This document shows positions 27,882 through 37,925 of a DNA stretch of 64,000 nt, piece after piece. The position numbers and the translations under genes were made by a program. Source of the DNA: Gammaproteobacteria bacterium (GTDB taxonomy: Bacteria; Pseudomonadota; Gammaproteobacteria; SZUA-229). Every line of letters starts with the position of its first letter. Within the stretch, counting starts at the first letter, position 1. The stretch covers positions 1-64,000 of the forward strand of contig JAOUNI010000007.1 in the NCBI GenBank assembly GCA_029881035.1, read 5' to 3'. The notes under the pieces are model-generated. The model saw nothing but the letters and a program-made list of their open reading frames with translations, was not told the DNA's origin and made no database searches.

Positions 27882-29792
27882 ATGAAATTGCATGCTGCGA
27901 AAAAGACTATTCTGATTTTACTTCTGTTGATGACGGGTTTATCAACAGTGTCAGGTTATGCGGATGATGCATTACCTCTTCCTCTTGAAAATGTTTTCGA
28001 ACTGGATGCCGTTAATGAATCAGCTGTTGTATTCCATTCACTAGAACAAATGGATGAGCTAGTTAGTCTGGGGATGCCTGCTCTGGCATTGCGCCTGCTA
28101 ACACGTGAACAAACTAACTGGCCAACGTACTCTTCCGATTGGTATGCTTTTGAACGAAAGCATATAACATTATTAGTTGCACTGGATGATTGGCGGCAGG
28201 TGATTGATCGTACTGAATTGTTATTGAAAAATGAAATTCAAGTTCAACAAATGCCCATGCAAATTTTTAGATGGTTCAGTACTCAACAGGTTATTGCAAG
28301 GCTGAGACTCGGGCAGGCAGAGGTAGCCTTGTCACAACTTAGAAATTTACTCTGGCATCCGTCACAGGTGGATTCCGAGCAGAATGATTCAGATATTATT
28401 GCACTCTGGCGACGGCTGGTGATTCGCACTTATCTGGCGATGAATGCCGATGATAATGCGCAAAAAGCCCTGCTTCGTTATCAGTATGATTACAGAAGTA
28501 ATCACCAAAATCTAAATATAGAGTGGCGTTTATTGCGAGCACGTTCACTATTGCGTACCGGCCATGCAGAAGAAGTTGTTGTTTTGCTCTCAGATTCAAA
28601 AAATCACACTGCACAGGCGTTGCGCTTGCTCGCTGCTGTAAGGTCACGGCCTGATAATTCAGAGCTGTATACGCAGGAAGCACAGGCTTATATCAATAAT
28701 TCGAAATTGAACAAGGGCGAGTTATGGGCTTATCAATATGTAATATACCAAGCACTGCTTGTGCAAAAAAAATTAAGCGAAGCTACGCAGGTGCTCAAAG
28801 ATCTATTAATTATGCCCGAAACCTATTTTTTACTGGGTGAAGAATTTGTTATTAGTAGCGATGATTTATGGAAGTTGTATGAAACTATAGGAATGCAAAC
28901 AGGGAATCATTCAAAGTTGCTATTGGGTGATGACCTGTCCTGGTATAACAAGGCAAATGAGTTACGGGAAAAAAATACTGTTGAGGCTTTGGGCCTTTAT
29001 GTGGTGTTGGCATTTAATGCTAGCGATGCAAGTAAACAACTAATGGCACATAGGGAGATTGTGGCCTTGTTGCAAAAAGATAAAAATGGTCTTGAGCTTA
29101 TTAATCAGTTGTATCTACATGGTGCAGCGATTGATTCGCTGGAGAGTTTGCCGCTGGAAGTACGTTATAGCTTGATAGATTATGCATTATCAAAAAGTGA
29201 CATGAAATTAGCGGTACGTTTAATGCAAAGTGTGCAGCAGCCACCTCAAGGGCAGGATGGTTTTTCCTGGGCTATGCGTAAGGCCAGGGTGATGGTGCTG
29301 GAAGGCGCTTACGTGGAAGGCGAAACCGTGCTGGTAAATACACTGCAGAAAGTCGAGCAGATTACACAAGACCAGCTTGACCAGTTTTTACAGGTGATAT
29401 TTGATTTGCAGGCTGTCTATCGTCATCAGCAAGTGCTGGCATTACTGGACTCGCTAAAACCGGAATGGATGAATGAAGATATTCATCGTGAGTTATTCTT
29501 CTGGAAAGCTGAATCTTATTCGGCGCTTGAGCAGTATGACCGGGCTGCCTGGTCATATTTGAAATCGGCACAACTGGCTGACCAATCGCAAGCTGATTTA
29601 TGGGCGCAATCGGCGCGATTCAAAGCGGCAGGAACATTGGTTAAGGCGGGTTTGTATGATGATGCTCAGGTTATTTATAGCCGATTATTAGAGAGCACCG
29701 CCTCTGAGTCAAGAAAGTCTGCGATCAAGCAGGAGCTACAGCAAATTCATTTATTGCGCAATGCAGAAAAGAACAAAACAGATGCGCTCTGA
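27882..29792 (+). CDS. Exported TPR-like repeat protein
   Basis: A protein of about 636 residues. The signal peptide (ILILLLLMTGLSTVSGYADD) supports the start at 27882; the track's start 24 bases earlier is a TTG. The mature part is entirely helical with TPR-like pairs (for example YSALEQYDRAAWSYLKSAQLAD and AGLYDDAQVIYSRLLEST near the C-terminus). No catalytic domain is seen; such proteins are usually scaffolds. The end overlaps the next gene (ogt), so they may be co-transcribed. I do not recognise a named family. Confidence 0.72.
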   Translation: MKLHAAKKTILILLLLMTGLSTVSGYADDALPLPLENVFELDAVNESAVVFHSLEQMDELVSLGMPALALRLLTREQTNWPTYSSDWYAFERKHITLLVALDDWRQVIDRTELLLKNEIQVQQMPMQIFRWFSTQQVIARLRLGQAEVALSQLRNLLWHPSQVDSEQNDSDIIALWRRLVIRTYLAMNADDNAQKALLRYQYDYRSNHQNLNIEWRLLRARSLLRTGHAEEVVVLLSDSKNHTAQALRLLAAVRSRPDNSELYTQEAQAYINNSKLNKGELWAYQYVIYQALLVQKKLSEATQVLKDLLIMPETYFLLGEEFVISSDDLWKLYETIGMQTGNHSKLLLGDDLSWYNKANELREKNTVEALGLYVVLAFNASDASKQLMAHREIVALLQKDKNGLELINQLYLHGAAIDSLESLPLEVRYSLIDYALSKSDMKLAVRLMQSVQQPPQGQDGFSWAMRKARVMVLEGAYVEGETVLVNTLQKVEQITQDQLDQFLQVIFDLQAVYRHQQVLALLDSLKPEWMNEDIHRELFFWKAESYSALEQYDRAAWSYLKSAQLADQSQADLWAQSARFKAAGTLVKAGLYDDAQVIYSRLLESTASESRKSAIKQELQQIHLLRNAEKNKTDAL

Positions 29793-30255
29793 AAACGTAG
29801 TCATCCAGACACCGTTTACAACAATGAGGCTGGTATTCGAATCAGATGTCCTGATGAGTGTTGATTTTTTCACGCAGGAGAAATTGTCATCGCCTGTATC
29901 ACTGGCGGCTAAAAAGGCCTGCCAGCAGATTGATGCTTATTGTTCGAAGCAGTTAGCCAATTTAAAGTTTAATATTGAGCTACAGGCAGAAGGCACGCCA
30001 TTCCAGCAAACAGTCTGGCGAGCTTTGCAGCAAATACCCGCTGGCCAGGTAATGACTTATGGTCAACTGGCGCAGCAATTAAATACCTCGGCAAGAGCAG
30101 TGGGTAACGCCTGTCGTGCCAACCCGATTCCTCTGGTGATTCCCTGTCATCGAGTTGTTTCAAAGTCAAGTTTAGGTGGTTTTTCAGGTAGTCGGGATGG
30201 TGCTCCTGTAGAAATTAAAGCGTGGTTACTTGAGCATGAAGGTGTGTCTATATAA
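29782..30255 (+). CDS. ogt: Methylated-DNA-protein cysteine methyltransferase
   Basis: A protein of about 157 residues that removes methyl groups from O6-methylguanine by transfer to its own cysteine. The active site IPCHRVV and the DNA-binding helix (GQVMTYGQLAQQLNTSARAVG, with RAVGNACRANP) are intact. Start: ATG 29782 overlaps the TPR gene stop; the track's ATG at 29761 is an alternative adding seven residues. It lacks an AraC domain, so it is Ogt- rather than Ada-type. Confidence 0.95.
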   Translation: MRSENVVIQTPFTTMRLVFESDVLMSVDFFTQEKLSSPVSLAAKKACQQIDAYCSKQLANLKFNIELQAEGTPFQQTVWRALQQIPAGQVMTYGQLAQQLNTSARAVGNACRANPIPLVIPCHRVVSKSSLGGFSGSRDGAPVEIKAWLLEHEGVSI

Positions 30256-30359
30256 CTATTAGCAGAGCGTACTTTTTGATATAAAGAAGGCTCGTTAATA
30301 GCTGTCAGTAGTGGTTTAATTTACAATGGTCGTTTCTACTCACTTTCTTTATTTTTCTC

Positions 30360-30962
30360 ATGCATCACTCATTAAATAGTGAAATTGTTCTAGCTTCAGC
30401 CTCACCGAGGCGGCTGGAGTTGCTGCAACAAATCGGCGTTCGAGCTCTGGTCAAACCAGTGCCTGTTGAGGAAGTTTTCCTGGTCGGAGAGTTGCCATTA
30501 GAGTTTGTGCAGCGCCTGGCTCTGGAGAAGGCCAGGCATGGTTTTGAACTAATGTCCCAACAGGGCATCGAATTGCCGGTTTTAGGTTCAGATACCATCG
30601 TCGAGCTAGATGGTGAAGTGTTCGGTAAACCCGCAGATAGTGAGCAGGCGAAGTCAATGTTAGCTAAACTCTCAGGGAGGGTTCATAACGTGTATACAGC
30701 AGTGGTCATTAAGACAGTAAATGCTGAATATTCAGCTTTGAGTAGCAGCCAGGTTGAGTTTTCAGTGCTTTCAGATGAGATGATTGAGGAGTATGTGGCT
30801 ACCGGTGAATCAATGGATAAGGCGGGAGCTTATGCTATTCAGGGCATGGCGGCCCGGTTTGTGAAAAATTTAAATGGGAGCTACTCGGGTGTGATGGGCT
30901 TGCCACTATTTGAGACTGCGCAATTGCTGGCAAAAGCACAGGTAAATCTCTCTGAGCAATAG
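30360..30962 (+). CDS. maf: Maf-family nucleotide pyrophosphatase
   Basis: A 200-residue enzyme of the Maf/YhdE family that hydrolyses non-canonical or dTTP/UTP nucleotides. LASASPRRLELLQQIG and GSDTIVELDGEVFGKPAD are the family motifs, and KAGAYAIQGMAARFV follows near the end. It precedes rng, the conserved maf-rng-yhdP order. Confidence 0.95.
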   Translation: MHHSLNSEIVLASASPRRLELLQQIGVRALVKPVPVEEVFLVGELPLEFVQRLALEKARHGFELMSQQGIELPVLGSDTIVELDGEVFGKPADSEQAKSMLAKLSGRVHNVYTAVVIKTVNAEYSALSSSQVEFSVLSDEMIEEYVATGESMDKAGAYAIQGMAARFVKNLNGSYSGVMGLPLFETAQLLAKAQVNLSEQ

Positions 30963-31003
30963 AGATGAATGTAAATAATAGTTTTTAAATCAGAAGAAGA
31001 ATA

Positions 31004-32476
31004 ATGTCGATTTGTAAGGAAATTTTGATCAATATCACACCTCAGGAAACGCGAGTAGCGATTCTTGAGAACGGTATGTTACACGAGTTGTATATTGAGC
31101 GTAGCCGTAGCCGTGGTTTGGTGAGTAATGTTTATAAAGGGCGTGTGGCGAGAGTATTGCCTGGCATGGAGGCAGCATTTATCGAAATTGGTCTGGAGCG
31201 TGCTGCATTTCTGCATGTTTCCGATATGGCCGGTTACAAAAAACAAAATGGCAGTGATGAAACAACAGAGCCTCCACAGATTGGTCGGTTGCTGAGAGAA
31301 GGGCAGGAGTTACTGGTTCAGGTGATCAAGGATCCGCTGGGTACCAAAGGTGCACGTTTGACTACCAATATAACAATCCCATCGCGTTATCTGGTGTTTA
31401 TGCCTAATTCAGAGAACATTGGTGTGTCTTCACGCATTGAAAATGAAGAAGAGCGTGAGCGTCTCAAAAATATGTTGTTATCACAAAAAGGACTGATTAA
31501 AGGTGCCGGTTATATTTTGCGCACTGCAGCGGAAGTTGCTACGGAAGATTCTATAGCCAGAGACATTAATTATCTGAATCGACAATGGGATAATATTAAT
31601 GCAGCTTCTCATGTGGAAGCAGGCAATGTAGTACATAAAGACCTGCCTTTATATCTGCGCACACTGCGTGACATGGTGGATGATGATCTTGAAAAAATCC
31701 GTGTTGATTCACGTGAGAGCTATTGTGCCATGCTGGAATTTGCCGGTACTTATGTGCCAGAAGTAGAAGAGAAAATCGAGCATTATCCGGGTGAACGTCC
31801 CATTTTTGATTTGCACGGTGTTGAAGATGAAATACACAAAGGTCTGGATCGTAAAGTGCATTTGAAATCGGGTGGTTACCTGATCATAGATCAGACCGAA
31901 GCGATGACAACGGTAGATGTTAATACTGGTGCTTATGTTGGTAGTAGGAATCTGGAAGAAACCATTTTCAAAACCAATCTTGAGGCGGCGCAGGCGGTGG
32001 CACGACAATTACGTTTACGCAATCTTGGTGGCATTATTATTCTTGATTTTATTGATATGGGTGAAGAAGAACATAAACGTCAGGTGATTCGGGCATTAGA
32101 AAAAGCACTGGATAAAGATCATGCACGCACTCACGTTTGCGAGGTATCGAGTTTAGGTCTGGTTGAAATGACAAGAAAACGTACACGCGAAAGTTTGGAG
32201 CATGTGCTATGTGGTGTTTGCCCTACCTGTGCTGGTCGTGGCTCAGTGAAGACTGCGGAAACTGTTTGTTATGAAATATTCAGGGAGATATTGCGTGAGG
32301 CACGTCAGTTTGATGCCAGGGAATTACTAGTATTAGCTTCGCAGGAAGTTGTTGATTTGCTGGTTGATGAAGAGTCTGCCAGTTTGGCTGAATTGGAAGA
32401 TTTTATCGAAATACCGATTCGTTTTCAGGCTGAGTCTATGTATACACAAGAGCAATATGATGTTGTGATTGTGTAG
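31004..32476 (+). CDS. rng: Ribonuclease G
   Basis: A 490-residue endoribonuclease that matures the 5' end of 16S rRNA and decays mRNAs. The S1 domain (GLVSNVYKGRVARVLPG) is residues 35-120; the metal-binding catalytic segment is TTVDVNTGAYVG and IIILDFIDM; the zinc-link CPTCAGRG lies near residue 405. The length and absence of a long C-terminal tail distinguish it from RNase E. Confidence 0.96.
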   Translation: MSICKEILINITPQETRVAILENGMLHELYIERSRSRGLVSNVYKGRVARVLPGMEAAFIEIGLERAAFLHVSDMAGYKKQNGSDETTEPPQIGRLLREGQELLVQVIKDPLGTKGARLTTNITIPSRYLVFMPNSENIGVSSRIENEEERERLKNMLLSQKGLIKGAGYILRTAAEVATEDSIARDINYLNRQWDNINAASHVEAGNVVHKDLPLYLRTLRDMVDDDLEKIRVDSRESYCAMLEFAGTYVPEVEEKIEHYPGERPIFDLHGVEDEIHKGLDRKVHLKSGGYLIIDQTEAMTTVDVNTGAYVGSRNLEETIFKTNLEAAQAVARQLRLRNLGGIIILDFIDMGEEEHKRQVIRALEKALDKDHARTHVCEVSSLGLVEMTRKRTRESLEHVLCGVCPTCAGRGSVKTAETVCYEIFREILREARQFDARELLVLASQEVVDLLVDEESASLAELEDFIEIPIRFQAESMYTQEQYDVVIV

Positions 32477-32509
32477 TGCTGACGACATTGTAATCCTGAG
32501 AAATAGTAA

Positions 32510-35500
32510 ATGACCTGGTTTGACAAAGTTCGTCTTTACCTGATTTATACAGTCGCTGTAATACTGATTGTTCTCGCAGTAATTTTCAGTGCGTTGCGTG
32601 CCGCGTTACCTCATGCAACCGGTTATGTCCAGGAGCTTGAACAGACATTAACTGATCAAATTGGGCTGCCCGTTTCGATTGCCAGCATGGATGCAGATAT
32701 GTACGGGCTAATACCACGACTTAAATTAGTCGATGTAGTTATCTACGATAAAGAAAATCAGCGTGAATTGCTGCGATTAGATGAGGCTTTTTTTGCATTG
32801 GCCTTTGTTGATTCTATTCTTCAATGGTCGCCCATAGTGGGTGATATTAGCCTGGTCGGTGCAGATCTTTATATAGAACGTTATGCCGATAATCGATGGC
32901 GTATTCAGGGTATTGAATTCGGTGGTAACGTCGCATCATCGTCAACTAGCAGTTCTGCTAATGAACTTATTTCTGCAATAAAAAATACAAGTTTTTCTCT
33001 GTTAGAAAGTGACATTCATTGGCGTGATTATCAATTGCATAGCGGGCAGCTCGATTTTATCGACGCCAATATTTTTATTGAGGAGTTCTTTGGTGACCAT
33101 AGTCTGGAAATAGATTTACAGTTACCAGAAAAATATGGTGAATCTCTTAGGTTAATTGTTAAAACTGACGGTGATCTTGCGCACTTATCAGAAGCTGATC
33201 TGGATGTCTATTTACAAGCCAGAGCAATAAATTTAGGGCAATGGTCTTCCGCGCTGGATATGAGTGATTTGCCGACGGTGAATGGTGTGTTTAGCGGCGA
33301 GTTATGGCTGAATCGTGAAGATAAGGAGTTATCTCAAATCACGCTAGATGCAGTTATGAGCCGGTTAAATGTGACGCGAAAAAAACAGGGCGGATTTTCA
33401 ATAGATAGTGTTACGGGTAAATTTGACTGGAAAAAAACAGATCGTGGCTGGTATTTTAGCAGTCGAGATATTCGCCTTAAAAAACAGGCCGTCGCGTGGC
33501 AGGTTCCCGCTAGAGTTAATATTATTAGAGATAAAGAAGGATTGTCATTGACTGCGACTTATTTCCGATCTCAAGATCTAATTAACATTGCGGGTGTTTT
33601 TTTTGATGATGAACAATTAGGCATTGTTAATACTTATCGACTTAATGATTTTTCGGGAGATTTTTATAATCTAGTTGTGACTTTGCCGGACGGCGATATG
33701 CAAAAAATTAAGTTCTCAACAACGTTCGAAAATCTTAATTTTTACGTACCAGGCAGTGAAATATTATTTCGTGGTGTAGATGGTGTATTAACGTACGCTG
33801 AGGATCAATCTAGAGTTGAGTTATTATCTGAGACTGTGGTAATGGATTTTGGGGATTTATTTCGTCAGCCATTGTCTGCTGATCTGGCAGAAGGCGTTGT
33901 GTTCTTGCAACGTAAAGACAATAACTGGCATATTAGTTCAGATGATTTTTATTTATTGAATCCAGATATTGAGATAAATACACGTTTAAATCTGGTGGTG
34001 GATAACAAGGGCGCATTATTTGCGGATATTCAATCTAACTTTGTAAATGCAATCGGTGCATCAATCCGTAAATATTATCCACTACCGATTATGTCAACGG
34101 GTTTGTTGAGTTGGTTAGACAGGGCTATTACTGATGGTTTTGTTGAATCGGGCAGTTTCGCTCTGCATGGTGATTTGAATCAGTTTCCTTATGTAGATAA
34201 TGACGGTGTTATGCAAGTTGTTTTTGATGTGTATTATTTAACTTTAAATTTTCTTGAAGGCTGGCCATCACTGAATAACTCAAGTGGGCATGTTCGTTTT
34301 AATAATACTTCGATGTCTATAAGCGATGCCGGTGGGCAAACTTACCGGGGAAAAATGCTCAGGTCAAATATACGTATTCCTGATTTTAATAAACCACGTT
34401 TATTTATTGATGGCTACGTTGATGCTCCTGCAGAAGATCTTCAGCACTATGTCTGGAATAGTGGTCTGGATGATATTCTGGGAACAGCCATGAAGCAGTT
34501 TCATGCAAGCGGTGATACCGAGCTTGGCTTGACGCTGGAAATACCGATGGACAATAACATGGAGGAAATACTGGCTTATGGTTATTTGCAACTAAACGAT
34601 AATGAACTGTTTTTTCCTGTAATGAGTTATGCGTTGAAGAATGTTTCAGGTCGCCTGTTTTTTGATGGTGATCAGCTGGAAGCCAAAGGGGTCAAAGCAA
34701 ACTTCGAGGGTGCACCTATCAATATTAATATATCAAGCATTGATGTGTTTTCTAATGAACAGATGTCGGTGAAAATTCCAGAAACTAATGCAGTTGATGG
34801 AAAAAATATTCGACCCGAAATGGTTTTTAATATTAAAGGACGTTTACCTGCTGACGGCTTATTGAAAAAATTTGAGTGGATTCCAGAAAGCTGGGTTGAT
34901 GGGGCATCAGATTGGGATGTGACCGTGCATTTACCAAAAAATACTCTAGATTATTCGGTTTTTGTAGAGATGAATTCGAATCTCGAAGGTACGGTTATCA
35001 GTTTATCAGATGCCGTTAGTAAACCTGGTACGGCATCGTTGCCGGTCAATTTCGAACTCAAAGCTTTGGGTAATGGTTTGCAGGTAGATGTCAAGTCTAA
35101 AGAGAAATTTACATTATTTGCAACCAGAAATGATGACAATATATGGGATTTTGTTGTCGACTCTGCTTTGATTCGTGGTAGTGGCAACTTTGCAGAAGAT
35201 TTGAATAATAATTCAACGGCATCACTGGATCTTGAATATATCGATTTGCTGACATTATTTAAATCCACTAACAAAGCTGGTGAATCTATATCGTTGCCAC
35301 CCACCTTTTTTCCGTCATTAAACCTTTCGACAAAGGTGCTTTTATGGAATGACTGGAAGTTTAATGATGCTAAACTTGAAACCAGTTGGCATTCGCACGG
35401 CATGTTAATTAACTCAATAAATTTATTAGGGCCATCGTTACAAATTAGTGGTCGTGGTAGTTGGTTAACGTCATGGCAAAATAAACATGAATCCAACTTT

Positions 35501-36136
35501 AAATTTTTTGTAAAAAGCAGTGATTTGGGCAATACATTATCAGCGTTAAACCTCAGCAATAATATGAAGCGCTGTGAGCAAACGGCAACGGTCGACTGGC
35601 GATGGTTTGATGAGCCTTACCGTTTTTCATGGCAGACCGTACAAGGTGTCTCACATTTTACATTGAAAGAGGGTGAGGTTAAGGCGTTAGATCCTGGGGC
35701 CAGCGGAAGAATTGTAGGGCTACTTAATATATTTAAGTTAATGGACAGGTTAACGTTAAATTTTAAAGATGTTGCTGGTGAAGGGTTCAGTTTTGATTCG
35801 GTTGAGGGTGATTTTGATTTCCGTGATGGTTATGCTTCGAGTAATAATATTGATGTGAAAGCGGCTGCTGCCAATATGAAGCTAAAAGGTCGAATTGGCA
35901 TGGTCGATAAGGATTATGATCTGCTCATGCAGGTTAAGCCAAATTCATCTGCAGCCGCATTTACTGGTGGCACGTTGGCAGGCGGGCCGATTTTGGGTGC
36001 AGGTCTTGTGTTAATTAATAAATTATTAGGGCTGGAAGCGAGTGCTTACGATGAGTATAAAATTACAGGCTCATGGGATGAGCCGAAAGTTGATAAAATT
36101 GCTGAGCGCATCGCAGAGAAAGACTTAGAAGAATAG
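32510..36136 (+). CDS. yhdP: YhdP-family AsmA-like protein
   Basis: A 1208-residue envelope protein. One N-terminal membrane helix (about residues 10-30) is followed by a very long beta-rich region, DUF3971 and AsmA-like, ending in the AsmA_2-type KLKGRIGMVDKDYDLLMQV and GSWDEPKV motif. Bacterial AsmA-like proteins (YhdP, TamB, YdbH) form bridges that move phospholipids to the outer membrane. The position after rng matches Escherichia coli. Confidence 0.93.
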   Translation: MTWFDKVRLYLIYTVAVILIVLAVIFSALRAALPHATGYVQELEQTLTDQIGLPVSIASMDADMYGLIPRLKLVDVVIYDKENQRELLRLDEAFFALAFVDSILQWSPIVGDISLVGADLYIERYADNRWRIQGIEFGGNVASSSTSSSANELISAIKNTSFSLLESDIHWRDYQLHSGQLDFIDANIFIEEFFGDHSLEIDLQLPEKYGESLRLIVKTDGDLAHLSEADLDVYLQARAINLGQWSSALDMSDLPTVNGVFSGELWLNREDKELSQITLDAVMSRLNVTRKKQGGFSIDSVTGKFDWKKTDRGWYFSSRDIRLKKQAVAWQVPARVNIIRDKEGLSLTATYFRSQDLINIAGVFFDDEQLGIVNTYRLNDFSGDFYNLVVTLPDGDMQKIKFSTTFENLNFYVPGSEILFRGVDGVLTYAEDQSRVELLSETVVMDFGDLFRQPLSADLAEGVVFLQRKDNNWHISSDDFYLLNPDIEINTRLNLVVDNKGALFADIQSNFVNAIGASIRKYYPLPIMSTGLLSWLDRAITDGFVESGSFALHGDLNQFPYVDNDGVMQVVFDVYYLTLNFLEGWPSLNNSSGHVRFNNTSMSISDAGGQTYRGKMLRSNIRIPDFNKPRLFIDGYVDAPAEDLQHYVWNSGLDDILGTAMKQFHASGDTELGLTLEIPMDNNMEEILAYGYLQLNDNELFFPVMSYALKNVSGRLFFDGDQLEAKGVKANFEGAPININISSIDVFSNEQMSVKIPETNAVDGKNIRPEMVFNIKGRLPADGLLKKFEWIPESWVDGASDWDVTVHLPKNTLDYSVFVEMNSNLEGTVISLSDAVSKPGTASLPVNFELKALGNGLQVDVKSKEKFTLFATRNDDNIWDFVVDSALIRGSGNFAEDLNNNSTASLDLEYIDLLTLFKSTNKAGESISLPPTFFPSLNLSTKVLLWNDWKFNDAKLETSWHSHGMLINSINLLGPSLQISGRGSWLTSWQNKHESNFKFFVKSSDLGNTLSALNLSNNMKRCEQTATVDWRWFDEPYRFSWQTVQGVSHFTLKEGEVKALDPGASGRIVGLLNIFKLMDRLTLNFKDVAGEGFSFDSVEGDFDFRDGYASSNNIDVKAAAANMKLKGRIGMVDKDYDLLMQVKPNSSAAAFTGGTLAGGPILGAGLVLINKLLGLEASAYDEYKITGSWDEPKVDKIAERIAEKDLEE

Positions 36137-36138
36137 AT

Positions 36139-36549
36139 ATGCATAAAGTTATAATTACCCCATTTTTTTTGTATAACCTGCTGAAAAGACTTTTTATTTT
36201 GTTTGTTCTGGTTTCGGGGGTATTATTTGCTGTGACTGTAAGTGCGGATGTGGCTGAATCTGGGGAGCAGCAATGGAAGTTGACAGAAGAACAATGGGAT
36301 TTGGTCAAGCAGGGCGAACAATTATTGGAAATTCCAGTGATGCAACAGGTGGTTAATACATGGTCGTTAAAACCAAATCAGGCTATAGAGTTAAGATATC
36401 CTGGTGGAGAAGAAGGTGAATTGTGGGTTGGTGAGCTGAAAGATTGGTTGATTTCGCTGGCAATTCCTTCACAATATTTGTTTGTGGTTGCCGGCAGTGG
36501 TGAAGCAGGTGTTATTATTATCAAAATATTCAAAGCTGGAGAGTTATAA
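36139..36549 (+). CDS. Small exported orphan between yhdP and nitrilase
   Basis: A 136-residue protein that I do not recognise. A hydrophobic N-terminus (FILFVLVSGVLFAVTVSA) acts as a signal peptide with cleavage near SADVAES. The mature part is about 100 residues, acidic, with conserved-looking WKLTEEQWDLVKQGEQLL and a strand-rich end (YLFVVAGSGEAGVIIIKIF). It starts two bases after the yhdP stop and ends two bases before the nitrilase start, so it belongs to this operon. Confidence 0.7.
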   Translation: MHKVIITPFFLYNLLKRLFILFVLVSGVLFAVTVSADVAESGEQQWKLTEEQWDLVKQGEQLLEIPVMQQVVNTWSLKPNQAIELRYPGGEEGELWVGELKDWLISLAIPSQYLFVVAGSGEAGVIIIKIFKAGEL

Positions 36550-36551
36550 AG

Positions 36552-37382
36552 GTGAGTAAGGTTGCAGCAATTCAAATGGCATCAGGCCCAAATGTGCAGG
36601 CGAATTTGGATGAGGCCGGAAAATTTATAAAAATTGCTGTTCAGCAAGGGGCAGAGCTGATCGTTTTGCCTGAGAATTTTGCCATTATGGGTATGGCTGA
36701 AACAGATAAGGTAGGTATTGCCGAGAAATATGGGCATGGCTTGATTCAGGATTTTTTGCGTGACCAGGCATCAAAACATGGTGTATGGGTAGTCGGTGGT
36801 ACGATTCCTATTCAATCGAGCGAGACCAATAAAGTTTATGCGGCATGTCTACTATTCAATGATTCTGGTGAGGTGGAAGCTCGTTACGACAAAATTCATT
36901 TATTCGATGTGACTCTGGCAGAGAGTGGGGAAAGTTATACAGAGTCTGAAACCACGGCATCGGGAGATAAAATCGTCGTTGCCGACACACCTTTTGGCCG
37001 TCTTGGTCTGGCCATTTGTTACGATCTTCGTTTTCCTGAAATGTTTAGGGCAATGGCTGAAGCTGGGGTGGATATTTTTGCACTACCTTCGGCGTTTACC
37101 AGCCTGACGGGTAAGGCACACTGGGAAACTTTGATTCGCGCGCGTGCCATCGAAAATCTATCGTATATGGTTGCAGCCGCACAGGGGGGATACCATGTTA
37201 ATGGTCGTGAGACTCATGGTGATAGCATGATTGTTGATCCCTGGGGAGTGGTGCTTAATCGCCTGCCACACGGTACTGGCGTAGTTGTATCTGAGATTGA
37301 TGTTACTAAGCTCAATAAGACACGTAAATTATTTCCTGCACTGAGCCACCGGCGTCTGAATTGTAAAATTAAGTTCGGTTAA
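36552..37382 (+). CDS. Carbon-nitrogen hydrolase (nitrilase superfamily, Nit/omega-amidase-like)
   Basis: A 276-residue enzyme with the Glu-Lys-Cys triad: LPENFAIMG (Glu), YDKIHLFDV (Lys) and LAICYDLRFPE (Cys). The pattern matches Nit1/Nit2-type amidases, which clear deaminated glutathione or alpha-keto amides. The start is GTG at 36552. In many gammaproteobacteria this gene sits between yhdP and tldD; no tldD follows here. Confidence 0.9.
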   Translation: MSKVAAIQMASGPNVQANLDEAGKFIKIAVQQGAELIVLPENFAIMGMAETDKVGIAEKYGHGLIQDFLRDQASKHGVWVVGGTIPIQSSETNKVYAACLLFNDSGEVEARYDKIHLFDVTLAESGESYTESETTASGDKIVVADTPFGRLGLAICYDLRFPEMFRAMAEAGVDIFALPSAFTSLTGKAHWETLIRARAIENLSYMVAAAQGGYHVNGRETHGDSMIVDPWGVVLNRLPHGTGVVVSEIDVTKLNKTRKLFPALSHRRLNCKIKFG

Positions 37383-37393
37383 TACAGGATGTT

Positions 37394-37423
37394 GAGGGCT
37401 GACTTATTCTCAAGTCAGCCCCT
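37394..37423. terminator. Hairpin between nitrilase and yjgA genes
   Basis: The inverted repeat GGGCTGACT ... AGTCAGCCC spans the 3' end of yjgA. No T tract follows on either strand, so it may act only weakly in convergent termination. Confidence 0.45.
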
Positions 37424-37925
37424 GATCTTGTAGATCTCGTAAATATTTAAATAATTTACGTGAAGAGGTAGGTGGTTTTTCCTGTTGTTGCTCACGTTTT
37501 GCCTGACGGATCAGCTGATTGATGTGCTGGCGATCAATATCAGGGTGAGTGTCGATGATTTCATTAAGTGCAGTTTTATCATCTGCCAGTAAACGGTCGC
37601 GCCATTGTTCTGTTTTTCTGAATTGCACCGTATTTGTATCATGTTTGTGCCTGATCTGCTCAATCTGTTTTTTTACCGCTTCGTTGTCAATCTGACGCAT
37701 GATTTTTCCAATGTATTGACGCTGTCGTTTAAGCCCGCTGCGAGATTGTATTTTTCGTGCTGTGCTAACAGCGTCATTGAGTTCTTCCGGTAGATTCATG
37801 GCGTCAAGTTCACTCTGCTTGAGTTTGAGCAGTTCTTCGCCCAATTTTGTTAGCGCATCGCAATCACGTTTTACCTGTGATTTGCTGGGCAGCAAATCAT
37901 CATCAAATTCATCATCGGTCATCAC
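37410..37925 (-). CDS. yjgA: YjgA/DarP (DUF615) ribosome-associated protein
   Basis: A 171-residue helical protein, DUF615. RSGLKRQRQYIGKIMRQID and QHINQLIRQAKREQQ are the family signatures. DarP associates with the 50S subunit during assembly. It overlaps the DUF3108 gene upstream by four bases (ATGA). Confidence 0.95.
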   Translation of the reverse strand: MMTDDEFDDDLLPSKSQVKRDCDALTKLGEELLKLKQSELDAMNLPEELNDAVSTARKIQSRSGLKRQRQYIGKIMRQIDNEAVKKQIEQIRHKHDTNTVQFRKTEQWRDRLLADDKTALNEIIDTHPDIDRQHINQLIRQAKREQQQEKPPTSSRKLFKYLRDLQDQGLT

